This document shows positions 1-11,499 of a stretch of DNA of 64,000 nt, piece by piece (within the stretch, counting starts at the first letter, position 1; the number at the start of each line of letters is the position of its first letter). Made by a program: the position numbers and the translations under genes. Origin of the DNA: Chrysemys picta bellii (Eukaryota > Chordata > Testudines > Emydidae); NCBI RefSeq assembly GCF_011386835.1, contig NC_088800.1, positions 87,411,481 through 87,475,480 on the forward strand. The letters are read 5' to 3'. The notes beneath the pieces were generated by a model. The model worked only from the letters and a program-made list of their open reading frames with translations, had not been told where the DNA came from and searched no databases.

Positions 1-299
1 AAAGTAATCCTCCGGCGCACTGAGCTACAAGAACACACAATAAACCTCTTACAGCTTAGCGGTGATCTGCTTCCCCTGTCATGGGACACTGCCCAGGTCT
101 AAAGCAGCCAGCGAACAGAGTGCATTACGTGTCCCTAATCCCTGCCACCTGCTCTTTGCCTTTTAATGCCTCTGTGCTTTCAAACATCTAAAACTTCATC
201 CTTCGCTAGGCTGCAGAGACTTGGGGTTTACTGTCCTCGGATCCCCAACACCCTGCACCCCTCCCCCCTCCCAGGGACAGATGGTCCCTTCCTCAAGAG

Positions 300-430
300 C
301 CCCCAGACAAAGCGGGGGAGGGAACAGAGTCTCAGAGAGGGGACATGACCTGCCTGAGGTCACCCAGCAGGTCAGTGCCAGAGCTGGGCAGAGTCCAGGT
401 CTCCTGACTCCCAGCCCAGTGCCCTTCCCC
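300..430 (-). repeat. MIR-like ancient SINE fragment
   Basis: The stretch containing GACCTGCCTGAGGTCACCCA, then a GCCAGAGCTGGG-like block and a CAGGTCTCCTGACTCCCAGC block, has the order and wording of the MIR core read on the minus strand. It is divergent, as expected of a very old insertion. The match is from memory; another CORE-SINE is possible. Confidence 0.5.
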
Positions 431-1552
431 GGATGCTGCCTCCGTGGCTGGCTCAGAAAAGGCCACTGCCGTTATTTTTAAATCTAAAACTGACCCAGAT
501 TCTAAAAAACTGTCACTTTTATTCCTAGATTTCTTTTCCTTCTCCCTGCGATTTTCCTTTAGGGGAGGCCCCCGCACATGAACAATGGCGTGTTTCTCAG
601 CCTGGCAGCACCATCCCTGCGTGAAGGTGCAGTGTCAGGCCCCTCCTAGCAGGCGTCTGGTAAATAACTTCACACTAGAGAGGGGAAAGCCAAAGGGCTG
701 GCACCTGCCTGACCAGATAGAGACAAGCAGGACTTTTCAGACCAGACCTGCCGGGGCGTTAGCTGAAGCTATAAAGCGAGGCAAGGAAGGACCCAGCCCA
801 GCAGCTCTCTTTGCGTATGTTCTGCACATTTTTTCACCTGCCACACTCCTTCCCTCCCTTCACTTCCCTTCCTCTTTCTTGTCACCATCTGCATTTGTCT
901 AAGAGCAGAAGCTCTTTGGGGTCTGTGTCTTTATGTTTTCTGCAAAGCCTGCTCTGGCATGTGCAACCAAGCACCAGCCCCCTGCTCACAGATCCTGTGC
1001 TCAGCAGTGTTTCTGGAGCAGGGCTTGCTATAAATCTTAGATACTAGAGAAAGTTTCTGACCCAGCCCTAGGAAGAGCTGATTTAAAAGGCAGTAGCGGG
1101 GTGCCCATGTCACTGCAGCAGCAGCAAGGCCAAAAGACTCCTACGTTCTTTGGAGAGAGGGCAGGACTGCATACAGGAGCGCTGTAATTAAAACACGGAT
1201 CTGGCTGGGTGGGAACCCTGCTGCAGAGCAGGGGTGAACCGTTAGGCAGGTGCATTGTGCTTGCTCGTGATTCCAATCGAAATCCACGAGAAGGGACCCC
1301 CAGCCCACAGAGTGAATGGCAGCACGTTAAGCCAGGCCCAGGCTGGTGAAGTGGAGAGGCTGAACCAGGGCGATCCTCTCTCAGGAGCCGCTCCCGCACT
1401 CCAGAGATGGGGTCCATGCTCAGGCGCTTTCCTTGCCGTCTGCGTCTGAGTGTGGCTTGTGCCTCTCGCTCCCTACAGCAGGAGCCTGGGAAGTGCTCGC
1501 AAGCCGCCGGTATTTTGGACGCCTTTATTTATTTATTTTTGCTGCAGGGAAA
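431..1552. other. Gene-free intronic stretch
   Basis: Mixed-composition sequence with only short open frames that lack codon bias or family motifs. Nothing recognisable was found on either strand. Confidence 0.5.
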
Positions 1553-1880
1553 AATTGTGACTCCAGCTTTAAGCATGTTCAATTACTGTCAGTTAATGAT
1601 GATTAATTTACAATTAAGGCCCTTTAAAGGCTAGTGTGTGTGTTAAATAAATATTGATCTTTCATTTGTGGCCACAGATGTATTACCCCGATGACAGGAA
1701 ATTCACCGCCAGTAACTGTACTGCAGCCTCTGCTCCCAGCCAGACCCGCTCAGGGAGGCACCGGCTTGGAGCTCCTCAAAGTTAATTGAGTTTGTCAGAA
1801 AATTCTGGCGATTGCGTCTGGAGCGCTCTGCATTTGGAGATAGATTAGATTCACTTCACATTTGAAATTCAAATATTAAC
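1553..1880. other. Candidate conserved noncoding element rich in TAAT motifs
   Basis: This AT-rich island has clustered homeodomain-type cores. GTTAATGATGATTAATTTAC and ACAATTAAGG lie at about 1590-1618, and AGTTAATTGAG lies near 1781. A second AT-rich part follows at 1840-1880. The density stands out against the GC-rich surroundings. The regulatory reading is inference. Confidence 0.3.
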
Positions 1881-2027
1881 TCTGATTGCTCAGTCCACGT
1901 CCACTAGCGACAGCTTCTGTGGCACAGGGGCGCTCTGAACACGATGGAGCCCTGGGGTCTGCCGCTGTCTTCTTTAGTTGGCCTTATAAAATAAACAGAC
2001 TGCCCAGAGTCGGGGACAGTTTTCTTA

Positions 2028-2166
2028 GCCCGATTTAGGGTGACCAGATGTCCCCATTTTATAGGGACAGTCCCGATTTTGGGGTCTTTTTCTTATACAG
2101 GCTCCTATTACCCCCCACCACCACCCCAATGTTTCACACTCGCTGTCTGGTCACCCTAGCCCGATT
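2028..2166. mobile_element. hAT-like MITE with 8-bp target duplication
   Basis: The element spans 2036-2158 (123 bp). Its terminal inverted repeats are TAGGGTGACCAG and CTGGTCACCCTA. It is flanked by a perfect 8-bp duplication GCCCGATT at 2028-2035 and 2159-2166, diagnostic of the hAT superfamily. There is no coding capacity. Two further copies are at 49489 and 58418. Confidence 0.88.
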
Positions 2167-2900
2167 TAACAAACCAGTCAGTGGTTTGAGTGTGGGAGCC
2201 TGGGAGTCCAGTAAAACCTCAACTAGTACAAAGGTCGGCCTGGTCAGCGGCTCGGACGGGCTGTCGCTGCCGAGCAGCAGAGCGTAGTTCTCTGGCTTTC
2301 TCTGCCTCTCGCTTGGGCAGACTTGGCCAACCAACCCCCAGAGAAGCGGAGCAGCAGGCAGAGATTCCATCCTTCGCCGCACACGCAGTGCCGCCCCAAC
2401 AAACACGCAGTGAATCAGTGGGATCCAGAGGAAAGCAGACAGCTGGCCTCAGCCAGCACATGCTTTGTGGGAAGGCGTCTCTAGTTTTAGAAGGCCAGAG
2501 GCTGGTGGAGCCCCCTGGGGAAGGGTGCCACACTGATGTGTCCGAGGCTCTCAAGAGGCATCTTGTCGGTGTACAGAGGGGAATGGTTTTGTTCTTGAAG
2601 AAATGCCGGCTGGTTCCTGCGGTCGGAGCTCTGGCTGGTGAGATTCGAACAGTCTCAGGCACGTATTAATAATATAATGCTCACACTCATACGTGCTGGG
2701 CGTCGAGTGTCCAGCCGGCAGTCCTGTTTGGAGAACGCTCCCGAGTGCAGCTGTGGGCGTGCAATGCAACAGGGGGTTCCCACGCGGGGAGAGACTGACA
2801 AACGTTGGGCTGAGTTAGTCCGAGCGAAGGCCTGCTCAGGTGAGTTGCCTGTGGTGAGCTCAGGGTTACTATTGCAATCAGCTGGCGGAGACCAGGAGGC

Positions 2901-3086
2901 GGGGGGATGGATAGCTCAGTGGTTTGAGCATTGGCCTGCTAAACCCAGGGTTGTGAGTTCAATCCTTGAGGGGGCCATTTAGGGAACGGGGGTAAAAATC
3001 TGTCTGGGGATTGGTCCTGCTTTGAGCAGGGGGTTGGACTAGATACCTCCTGAGGTCCCTTCCAACCCTGGTATTCTATGATTCTA
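2901..3086 (+). mobile_element. tRNA-derived SINE (turtle CryI type) with CR1-like tail
   Basis: A tRNA-like head (A box around TAGCTCAGTGG at 2911, B box around GAGTTCAATCC) is followed by a spacer. A CR1-type tail then reads GGTTGGACTAGAT ... GAGGTCCCTTCCAACCCTGG, ending in ATTCTATGATTCTA. Flanking AGACCAGG at 2889-2896 and 3087-3094 is a plausible target duplication. It is a SINE and not a tRNA gene. Confidence 0.85.
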
Positions 3087-3094
3087 AGACCAGG

Positions 3095-5284
3095 CCTGGG
3101 AGGCAGAGAGTTAAGGTGAAAGGAAACACATGTAAGGCAGATGTTAATGTTAATACCTCAGTAACAGTGACCGGCTGCTATGTCTAGCCCAAGGCTTGTT
3201 CTTCAGCCCATCGCGCAGTGCTGACCACCTGCCACACAAGACTGACCACGTGAGTTGCCTGGGGACTTCGCAGAGCTATGAGCCATTCTGGGCAGAGGAG
3301 AGTCTGCCTGGTTATTGGGGGGCGGTTGTAAATGTCATTCTGGTCATGGAGGGACATGCCAGAGCACAGAGTGGTCTGCCCTACATAACAAATCCAGTCA
3401 TTAGAGGTTGGCCTTTACAGAAGGCAATGAACAGACGCAGTGGGCTTTCACTGGGAGGATGGCCCTTCCAAGGGGCAGGCAGGGGGTTCACTGGTTATGC
3501 CTCCCCCCATTGGAGGGGGAGGGAATGCAATGGGAGCTCACTTTTTTAATTTGAAACGTTAACATTTAAAAATATTCCAAACATTCCCTCAGACAGAAGT
3601 GGCAGGCCTGCCACTGGCTCGGCCCTGTGGCCCCGGGCATATGCAGTTGCATGCCGTGCCCAGGACTGGCACTCGGCACACGTGTGGCTAACAGCAGGTG
3701 GCATGCCGGCAGCAGGGGGATCGGCACCAGCTGTTTGTTTATTTAGGGTGGTTTTCCATAGCTGTGGGACTGTGCTGGGTGTTCTTGTTTGTTAAAGCAC
3801 CTGGAAACCTTCGTTATTAGTGCAGGCTCCCTCGGGCCGGCTGTGGAGGGAGGATCCGTTACCCCATGGCTTATTCGGGCTAAAAGGAGTGAAGTACTTA
3901 GCCCGGTTTAGGAGGAGTCCCCCACGTATAACTGAATCAGCCGAAAGGCAGAGCATACAGTAGCACCGAGGCCTCTCTCCCATACCCCTCTTTGTGGCAG
4001 TGATGTTGTTTAAAACATTTGCATGAGTAAAAGACAAAGGCTCAGCTGTGTCCTCACCAGCAGGGCCTTCCTTTCCTCTTCTGCCTGCAGCCTGGTCTGG
4101 ACAGGGCTCGGTGGAATCCCAAGTTGGGACCTAGGACTGTCCCTGAATACTTGATGCGGTTTTTCAATGCCTGGTTTCCAGCCAAGCTCTTATGGAGTTT
4201 TTCTGCCTGGTGTTGCCATTCAAAGGCCCAGCACACGTACTGAGTGTACAGAGACAGCGACTACATTCAGCATCATCTACAAAAGCCATCCAGAGCAGTA
4301 CATCTGGGACTTGATCCAACTCCCATTTAAGTCAATGGGAGTCTTTCCACTGAGCGGATTAGACCCTTACTGGGAGCCAGCGAAAGCCTCATCGCTGGAA
4401 AGATGTGCGTTAGAACTGGCATAAGTTAGCCTGAAAGCTAGATTCCAGGCATGTCCGATTTGGGGCACCAGGGGCACTGACTATGAGCGAGCCCCAAGTC
4501 TTTCCACCCGCTATTTCCTTCATTGCCTCTGTTCTTCCATTGCCTGTACACTGTCAAACCGTCTTGACATCACTCTCCAAATGGGAACAGCCATACCACC
4601 TTCTGGGTCTCTTCTCCTTTGGGGCAAGCGCTCTCCTCCCCAAGTCTTGGGTAACCGGTTGTGTTGGTGGTTCCTTAGGTCAGGGCTTAAAGCACACAAT
4701 CACTAGCAGCCTAGGGCACTGTCTCACAGAACGCAGCGGTACGCGTTCCCCCCACTCCAGAGTGTTTTCCAATATCTATCTGGCTTTTTTTCTAGAGCAA
4801 GTGCTCTCTCTGAGATGTATTTATTGAAATCCTTTTAGCTGCTAGTTGTTATTATTTTATTTGCAGCCAGTTTTCACATGAAGCTGCAAGGCACTCCACA
4901 TTTTCCAATTTTATGACTATTTTTAACTTGCATCTTCAAAGCATTTGAGGCTGCTCTGTTGGCATAGCAGTGCCTATCTGTGCACTATCAAAACCCAAAC
5001 TTAGCTTCTACAGCACCCTTCCCGCAGTGTGTCACAGGACACTGCTCAGAGCCACACCCGGTAAAGTGGCACCTAGAGAGTTACAGGTGAGCCCAGCTGG
5101 GGATTTCCAAGATGAAAATGTGTCTGCTGTGCGAGTCCTCAACGGGAGGGAATTCCGTCTCCGAGGCAGAGTGCGACCGAAGGTTCCAAGGGCCACGCCG
5201 AGGCGCCAGGCTGACCACTTTGCTTTAGCGAAGAACAAGCCGGGAGCCGGCCCCCATTCTCACATGGAGCAGATTTCTCGAGTT
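3095..5284. other. Gene-free intronic stretch
   Basis: Unique-looking sequence with no protein-like frame and no recognised repeat. A GTCAATGGGAGTCTTTCCAC phrase near 4333 resembles a dispersed turtle motif but is too short to call. Confidence 0.45.
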
Positions 5285-5644
5285 CAGCGTTTCTCAAACT
5301 TCATTGCACCGCGACCCCCCTTCTGACAACAAAAATTACTCCACGGCCCGGGAGCGGGGACCGAAGCCTGAGCCTACCCGAGCCCCCTGCGCTGGAGGGG
5401 GGGAGCAAAGCCCGAGCCCCACCACTCCGGGCAGGGGGCCAAAGCTCAAGCTCGAGGGCTTCAGCCCCAGGCCGGGGGCTGTAACCTGAGTCCCGCCGCC
5501 CGGGGCTGAAGCTCTCGGGCTTTGGTTTCGGCCCTGGGCAGTCGGGCTCGGGCTTCAGCCCCGGGCCCCAGCAAGTCTAAGCCAGCCCTGGTGACCCCGT
5601 TCAAAGGGGTCACAACCTCCCGACCCACAGTTTGAGAACGGCTG
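5285..5644. mobile_element. hAT-like nonautonomous element (CAG...TTTCTCAAAC ends)
   Basis: The terminal inverted repeats read CAGCGTTTCTCAAACTTC on the left and, as reverse complement of the right end, CAGCCGTTCTCAAACTGTGG. The interior is GC-rich with repeated CCCCGGGC-type blocks. The 8 bases on each side (CTCGAGTT, CGCTAGGG) do not match, so the duplication has decayed or one end is misplaced. A related element is at 38523-38730. Confidence 0.6.
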
Positions 5645-5739
5645 CGCTAGGGCTCTGTGTTAAAGCCCTGCCAGGGGATGTGTCATTGCGGAGCAGGGAA
5701 GGGAAAACACAGCTTGGGGTTATAAAGAAGCACTCGTGA

Positions 5740-6040
5740 GGTCACAACGAGCGGAGTCCGAGGTAGCTGAACTGTATCAGGGGTTAGTAAAGCATTTACT
5801 CATCAAGAGCACTGTCTTGATCATTAGGGTGAGGTGTGTCTCTAGCAGGGTCCTGCAGGGGCTAGGGGTCAGTTCAGGCTTAGCTACCGTCTTGGTTAAG
5901 GATATGGAAGAGAGGAGAAAGCGCAGGCTAATTAGATTCACAGATGGCATTAAGCAGAGAGGAGATGTAAACACCAGTGCAGACAGGGATAGCCCAAAGG
6001 AAAGGGACCTAGTGAGAAATATGGGAAAGAAATAAAACCA
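5740..6040 (+). mobile_element. Possible highly degraded LINE reverse-transcriptase fragment
   Basis: A frame across 5820-6000 reads SSRVLQGLGV, then LVKDMEE, then RLIRFTDGIK. This loosely follows the order of the CR1 blocks SSGVPQGSVLGP, INDLDE and KFADDTK. The catalytic aspartates are absent. The match is weak and could be chance. Confidence 0.3.
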
Positions 6041-6059
6041 AACTCAACCTGGCCAAGGT

Positions 6060-7400
6060 AATAGAGCTGGGGATCATACTGTAACTCAAGATGTAGCATG
6101 GGAAGGAGAACGAAAGGAGTAATGGAAAAGAAGGCTTCAGAGTGCTAAGAAACAAAACCGAAGGCAGCATCCCAGGATGGCAGCTAAAAGAGCTGATGCC
6201 AGTTTGGGATTGCAGGTGCATAGCACCCAGGGATTGCTGCAGCTCCTGGCAGAACACCAGGAGCCAGAGGTGTGCATTTCTTGGCTTTAGTACATTTATC
6301 TGACACTCTGAATAAACGTAAGAACCCTAAAATAATGCCAATTGGTAAAAGTTCCCTCCACATCCTGGGAACTTGCTTCTCCCTCCAGGGAGCTCCTTAC
6401 CAGGACCTGGGGTACTTTGGAAATGCAGAGTCCAGCCATTCTGTTTGGCTTTGCCTATCAGCCCCTCTGCAGCTAGGATGCTGAGGGTGGAATCCTGGCT
6501 CCACTGAAGTCAGTGGGAGCTTGGCCATGGACCTCCATGGGCCAGAATTTCACTCGGAGCCTTTGAACAGCAGTTTTCTTTCTTTCTGCATAAAATGACC
6601 GGCTTTCTTTGGTCTTTTCCTAATTGCGGCAACATGATGGAGTGGCCATTCTTGCTGCCGCTCTTCACTCTGAGATCTTCAATCGACGCTACATAAAGAT
6701 AAGGCTCATTAGTCTTTTATTATTATCTTTCTACAGAGACACAGATTTAAGTTGGTTGCTGCCATCCCATATATTTTAAGATGGACTGTTAAGATTTGCT
6801 ATTCATGCTATGCAAATCCCCATGGAGTGTCAGACTTCATAGGTTCATGTATATGTCTAACTCTGCATCGTTCCTCTTACAGTAATTCGATGCCTACGGT
6901 TCCCTAGTGAATGTCGTTGTTTCTCTCTCAATTCCTTCCAATTTCTCAACGTCCAGTGTGGAGGTACCCAGAAAACAGCCATAGAACGCCACGAGACAAT
7001 ATCTAACCAGGGCACTCGCTTCTTTAAAGCATTTCAGAGTTAGCAACTCCCGCCCCCCTGCTGTGAGCTCACCAGCAATGTTAGAATAATACCTGCCACC
7101 TGGGATTCCACGCCATTCCCACCTGAGCTGCTCATCCCTGTAACACCCCCCTACACCTCACGGCCATTTCACAAAGCAAAGGCGGAAACTCACCCAGACG
7201 TCCTCTGAGCGATTTACGCCCTTCTCCCCAGACACACTCCCCTCTACACTCACTCCCCACTGGCTAGGCTCCTTTCTCCTGCACAAGTGGTTTCTTGAAG
7301 GCAGCCTCACAACAAGAACATTGTCTCTGGCTTTCACTCTTGTTTGAGGCGTGTGTTTAAAATGATCCTTTCGTTCCATCCGAATGCGCCGATTCATTCA
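6060..7400. other. Gene-free intronic stretch
   Basis: No coding signal was seen. A phrase at 6500-6560 (CTCCACTGAAGTCAGTGGGA) resembles a dispersed turtle repeat motif of unknown class. Otherwise the sequence is unique. Confidence 0.4.
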
Positions 7401-8060
7401 GAAGTGCACTTTCTGTTTTTGAATCAGCAGCGCTGTTTATGCTCATAGTGTCCATAAAAATGTTATTTTAGTCCTGACACTGATGCTTATGAATAAAATT
7501 TAGATCTCATTCAAAAGTGCATTAGCTGTAGCTATTTGGCTTCTTGTTACAGCATTAATTTTTACTGAGACGAATACATTGCCAAGCAGTTCCATCTCCA
7601 TCTCACAGCAAACTAAGGCCCTCCAAGTATCTACTTCAGTAGGAGGCCAAAACAGCATTTCACTTTCTCTTTATTACTTGCTGGCCTAGAGATTCGAGTT
7701 GCAGCTGGTTTGGTCGTACTACCAGATTGCGATTGGAACTTCATAATTACATTTCATTAACATGAAAACCCAGTGCCTATACAACTCCTGATCAGAAAGG
7801 GCCTTTAATAGGTCTGCCTGAGTCATCAGTAAATTGGCACTAGATTATTTATTCATGAAAGCCCGTATGTTGGGTGTGTTGGAGCCAATTAGCTCACCTA
7901 TGCATTTATTGCACTTTTTTTTGCTCGAAGCAGGCTGCTAAATGTCAAAAATACTTCAGCGTTTTATCCGAAGGATAATTTTTAATAGATTCCACCTACA
8001 AACAGGAGCTGACTGGCAGAATATTAAACTCGGGGAGATTAATTTTTAATCTGTGCCCCC
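7400..8060. other. Candidate conserved noncoding element, AT-rich
   Basis: This long AT-rich island contains homeodomain/POU-like cores: CAGCATTAATTTTTAC near 7550, TCATAATTACATTTCATTAA near 7741, GCCAATTAGCTC and TATGCATTTATTGC near 7884-7910, and a symmetrical GATTAATTTTTAATC at 8037-8051. Repeats and coding frames are lacking. The interpretation is inference. Confidence 0.3.
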
Positions 8061-8117
8061 AAACAGCTCGAGCTAACCAGCTTTGCCTTGCTCCTAGCCG
8101 ATGACTATTGCTGTTCC

Positions 8118-8391
8118 TAGGCCTTGGCTACACTGGCAATTCACAGCGCTGCACTTGCTGCGCTCAGGGGTGTGAAAAAACACACCCCCAGAGCGCAGCG
8201 AGTGCAGCGCTGTAAAACGCCAGTGTAATCAGCGCCTGCAGCGCTGCACGCTCGCTCGCAGCACTGCACGCTATTCCCCTCGGAGAGGTGGAGTACTTGC
8301 AGCGCTGCGAGAGCTCTCTCTCTCTTGAGACTACACTTGAGCTTCACGCCGCGGCAGCGCTGTGAATCCGCGAGTGTAGCCAAGTCCCTAG
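8118..8391. mobile_element. Harbinger-like MITE
   Basis: The element spans 8121-8388. Its ends share CTTGGCTACACT with its inverted partner AGTGTAGCCAAG. TAG on both sides (8118-8120, 8389-8391) fits the 3-bp duplication of PIF/Harbinger elements, although the left TIR seems to have lost a G. The interior is made of hairpins of GCAGCGCTG type. It shares its TIR with the larger element at 39481-40193. Confidence 0.75.
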
Positions 8392-8649
8392 ACTGGCCTT
8401 CCCACATGGAACCGTGGCAGCTGCCTCCTTTCACATTCTATGAACCTTGTCTGGAGGAAAGACACCTGGCCAAAGCAGAGAATGAGTTCTTGTCGTTAGG
8501 AATGTAAACGGCACGTTCTCCTCAGTAACACGCATGCACTTTGCACCCCACCCCCGTACACCCGAGGGTTTGAGACATCCAGACAGGCAGGGCTGCCCCA
8601 GTCAGATGCTTACCGCTGGAATGCTGAACCCATGGTAGCGATTACAGCT

Positions 8650-9050
8650 GGGCAGGAACTTGTCAAAATGTTTTTTCATTGGAAAATGTTGATAAGTTGG
8701 AACAGAACCTGTGAGCGGGAAAGGGCTGGTTTTGATGAATTTCCCATATCAAATACAATTGGAAAAAAATTCAAATGGTCATTTCCCATTTTGAAACATT
8801 TTAAACAAAAGTTTTCCATTTTTTGGTTTGAAATTATTTTTGTTTCAAAATTTAAGGTAATTTACAGATTAAAAATGTAAAAGAGAACGTAAAACATCAA
8901 AATTAAAACAAAAAATTTCAAAAACAAATCACAAGACCCAATCTAATTTTGGGGGGGGGGATTTTTGGTTTGTGAAAATTTTCAAGACTTTGGCTTTTCC
9001 TCCCAATTTGGGGTGGGAATTTTTTTTTTTTTAAACTCTTCAAAATTATT
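8650..9050. repeat. TTTTCCATTT-rich dispersed repeat, class unknown
   Basis: A and T homopolymer-rich wording (TTTCCCATTTTGAAAC, GTTTTCCATTTTTTGG, AAAATTTCAAAAAC) recurs in similar style at 34620-34850 and 61310-61410. The three segments look like diverged copies of one interspersed family. No ends could be defined. Confidence 0.35.
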
Positions 9051-9099
9051 GCAGGACAGGAAAACCATTCCCCGCCCGGGCCTACCATGGCATCGCCAG

Positions 9100-11227
9100 A
9101 CACTGCTGCATCTCAAGGGAAGGGCAGGATCCCTGCTGAAGGAGGAGTCTTCCGGTTTCTGGATTCCTGCCTGCTGTCTGTGTCCTCTCTCTGACCTGTT
9201 GCAGATAGCACCTGTGGTGCTCGCCACAGAGCCAATGTGTTTGTCTCTTCAGGCTTCAGACAAAAAGGCAGAGATAGCATCCTCTTTGCGGCCTAATGAA
9301 TCATTGACCTATGAACAGTGGGAGTAAGCAAGGAACCAGTGCCTTCGCTGCCTCATTAAAGCTTCAGTGTGCTCTCCTGATGCCACCATGCCATCAATAA
9401 CATTGATATCAACTAATTTAAACCCAGTGAACCAGCGAACTCGATCTGCAGGTGTGTACGAGCAGAGTGCTAAGTAGATGTTTTAACTAAGTGGAACATT
9501 TCTTGCTTCAATTAATGCAGAAGGTAGCAACTCAAAAGGAAATATTAGGGACATTAACTTTTATATTGGTCCCATTCGTTATATTTGATGGGTAACACTC
9601 TTAATCCGTTTATTTCGGTGTTGACATCTGTGGTTCAAACAGCTTCCAAAGGCAAATATGGAGGAGTCCTTGCTGAGCGGCTGATTTAAACAGAGTTAAC
9701 CCATACATGTACTGTGTCTCCAGTCTTCTTAATTAGTTATTGGTGGGGGAGGGGAGGGTTCAAGAGGGTCCTGGAGGAGAAGTCAGTCTCTCAGTTACAC
9801 TGACTCATATAACCAGTCTGTAACTGGTGGAATAATGACAGATATTTATGGAGCACCTTTCCTGTTCCATTCCCAAAGCACTGTATATGGGCCTCCCAAA
9901 CCCCTATCACTCATACACACAATGGATCACTTCGCTCACTGCTGAAATGACACCTCTAGTGTCAAACTATTAGGAACACCGTGCACTGAGAAATGGCAGG
10001 TAATAAGGAAAGCGTAGGAAGCTGGGGCTTGTAGGGGAATGTAGGTGGAGAGGATGCAGGAACAGATTGGCTAGGTTGCTCACGATAGACAAACCTCCTC
10101 CCCCCTACAGCTAGACATTGACCCTGTTATGGCTGAGAGATGAACTGTGCCCGTGATCTCTCTCACAGTCTCTCCATGAGCAGGTGACAGGCCTACACCT
10201 GCACTCCTCTCAGCATGGCACCCCGTGGCTCACCCCACTTTAGAGGGAATCACCAGGCTACAGTGTCCCCTTTTTACCAACCGTATTTACTTCCGGCAGG
10301 TCTGAGTGGATTTGTCCCCTGCTAGGAAATCCTTCCCAGGAGCTGGGACCAGCTGGTGAATGCAGTGATAGAACAGCGTGTTGCAAGCAGAGCATGATTT
10401 ATTGAGAGTAAAAGGTTAAAAATAAGAAAAGGCCACAATGCACCGTGTCTCACTAAACTTGGCCCCTCCTTGACAGTTTAAGTAGGTTCTTAACCCAGGC
10501 ACCACCCCCCACGCCCACTCCCAAGCTTTGAGGATGGGTGAGACAGGCTGCCCCCTGCAAATTGTTGCCTTTCAGGCAGTCTAACCCCCAAGTTCCTGTC
10601 TTTGAAAATGCCCACCTGGGATCCCCTGCTCCCTTTGGAGTCACTGTCCCACTCGCTATTCAGAGCATGGTGGGGGCAAACCTACAAAGGAGCTGACACC
10701 TGCATTACATGCCAAGAATTGGAGACTGCCCCTATACTCTGCCTTTCTACAGCCCTACACGGCCCCGTAGAACTGAGTTAGCCCTCAGCAGTCACCCACT
10801 CAGAATCAAACAATGGAAGTTCCCACAACATTCATCAAAGAATACTATAGACAGCTATCACCTTCCTCCCAGCCATCCTCCGCTGCCATCCCAGGGCAGG
10901 CAGGGACCCACCTCAGCGGGGTGGGGGCTAGTGCGTGGTCTTGTCCAGTGGGTATCCTGCCTGCGGGTGAGGGGAAGCCAGATGGCAACTGGAACTGCGG
11001 GATGTTGGGCTCCGAAGGAAACGTCCCATGTGGGTGAGCTGTTTCATTACTGCTGGCTGGGGAGTGTCTTGCACTTTCCCCAAAAGGCAGTTGGGACCAG
11101 CTACAGTCAGAGACTGGACACCAGGCTAGACGGATCTCCAATCCGCTGGTCATTCCTGTGCTCCTAGGTTCCAATATCTTGTAAGCTAAGAAATAGCCTT
11201 GCTCTTGTTCCCCAGAAAGCCAGGAAG
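9100..11227. other. Gene-free intronic stretch
   Basis: Unique sequence with an AT-rich subregion at 9360-9740 and GC-richer sequence after 10100. Short frames on both strands show no family resemblance. No repeat ends were recognised. Confidence 0.4.
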
Positions 11228-11274
11228 TGAGAGAGAGAGAGAGAGTGTGAGTGAGTGAGTGAGTGAGTGAGTGA

Positions 11275-11314
<40 letters not shown>
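11228..11314. repeat. Compound microsatellite (GA)n-(GTGA)n-(GT)n
   Basis: A GA run (11229-11245) passes into GTGA/TGAG tetramers (to about 11280) and then 17 GT units (11281-11314). The open frames on the minus strand encoding His-Thr or Ser-Leu-Thr-His repeats are artefacts of it. Confidence 0.95.
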
Positions 11315-11316
<2 letters not shown>

Positions 11317-11499
11317 CCAGGGCGCTGGCAGCATCCCAGGTACAATGGGGCCATGTGACTGATTCACTTTCCATGCCCTGGAGAAATCCCAGTTAAACCT
11401 GTGACGGGATCTTTAGCAATTGCAGGTGTTCAGTTCCTGGTCTTTAAAGCAGCGCAGAGCCCATTAGCGCTGTGCTCGGCCACCAGTCAAGTGTTTTAA

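Noticed and set aside
2901..2970. tRNA gene suggested by A- and B-box-like sequence
   Set aside because: The cloverleaf is degenerate and is followed by a CR1-type tail. It is a SINE head, and two more diverged copies occur in the window.
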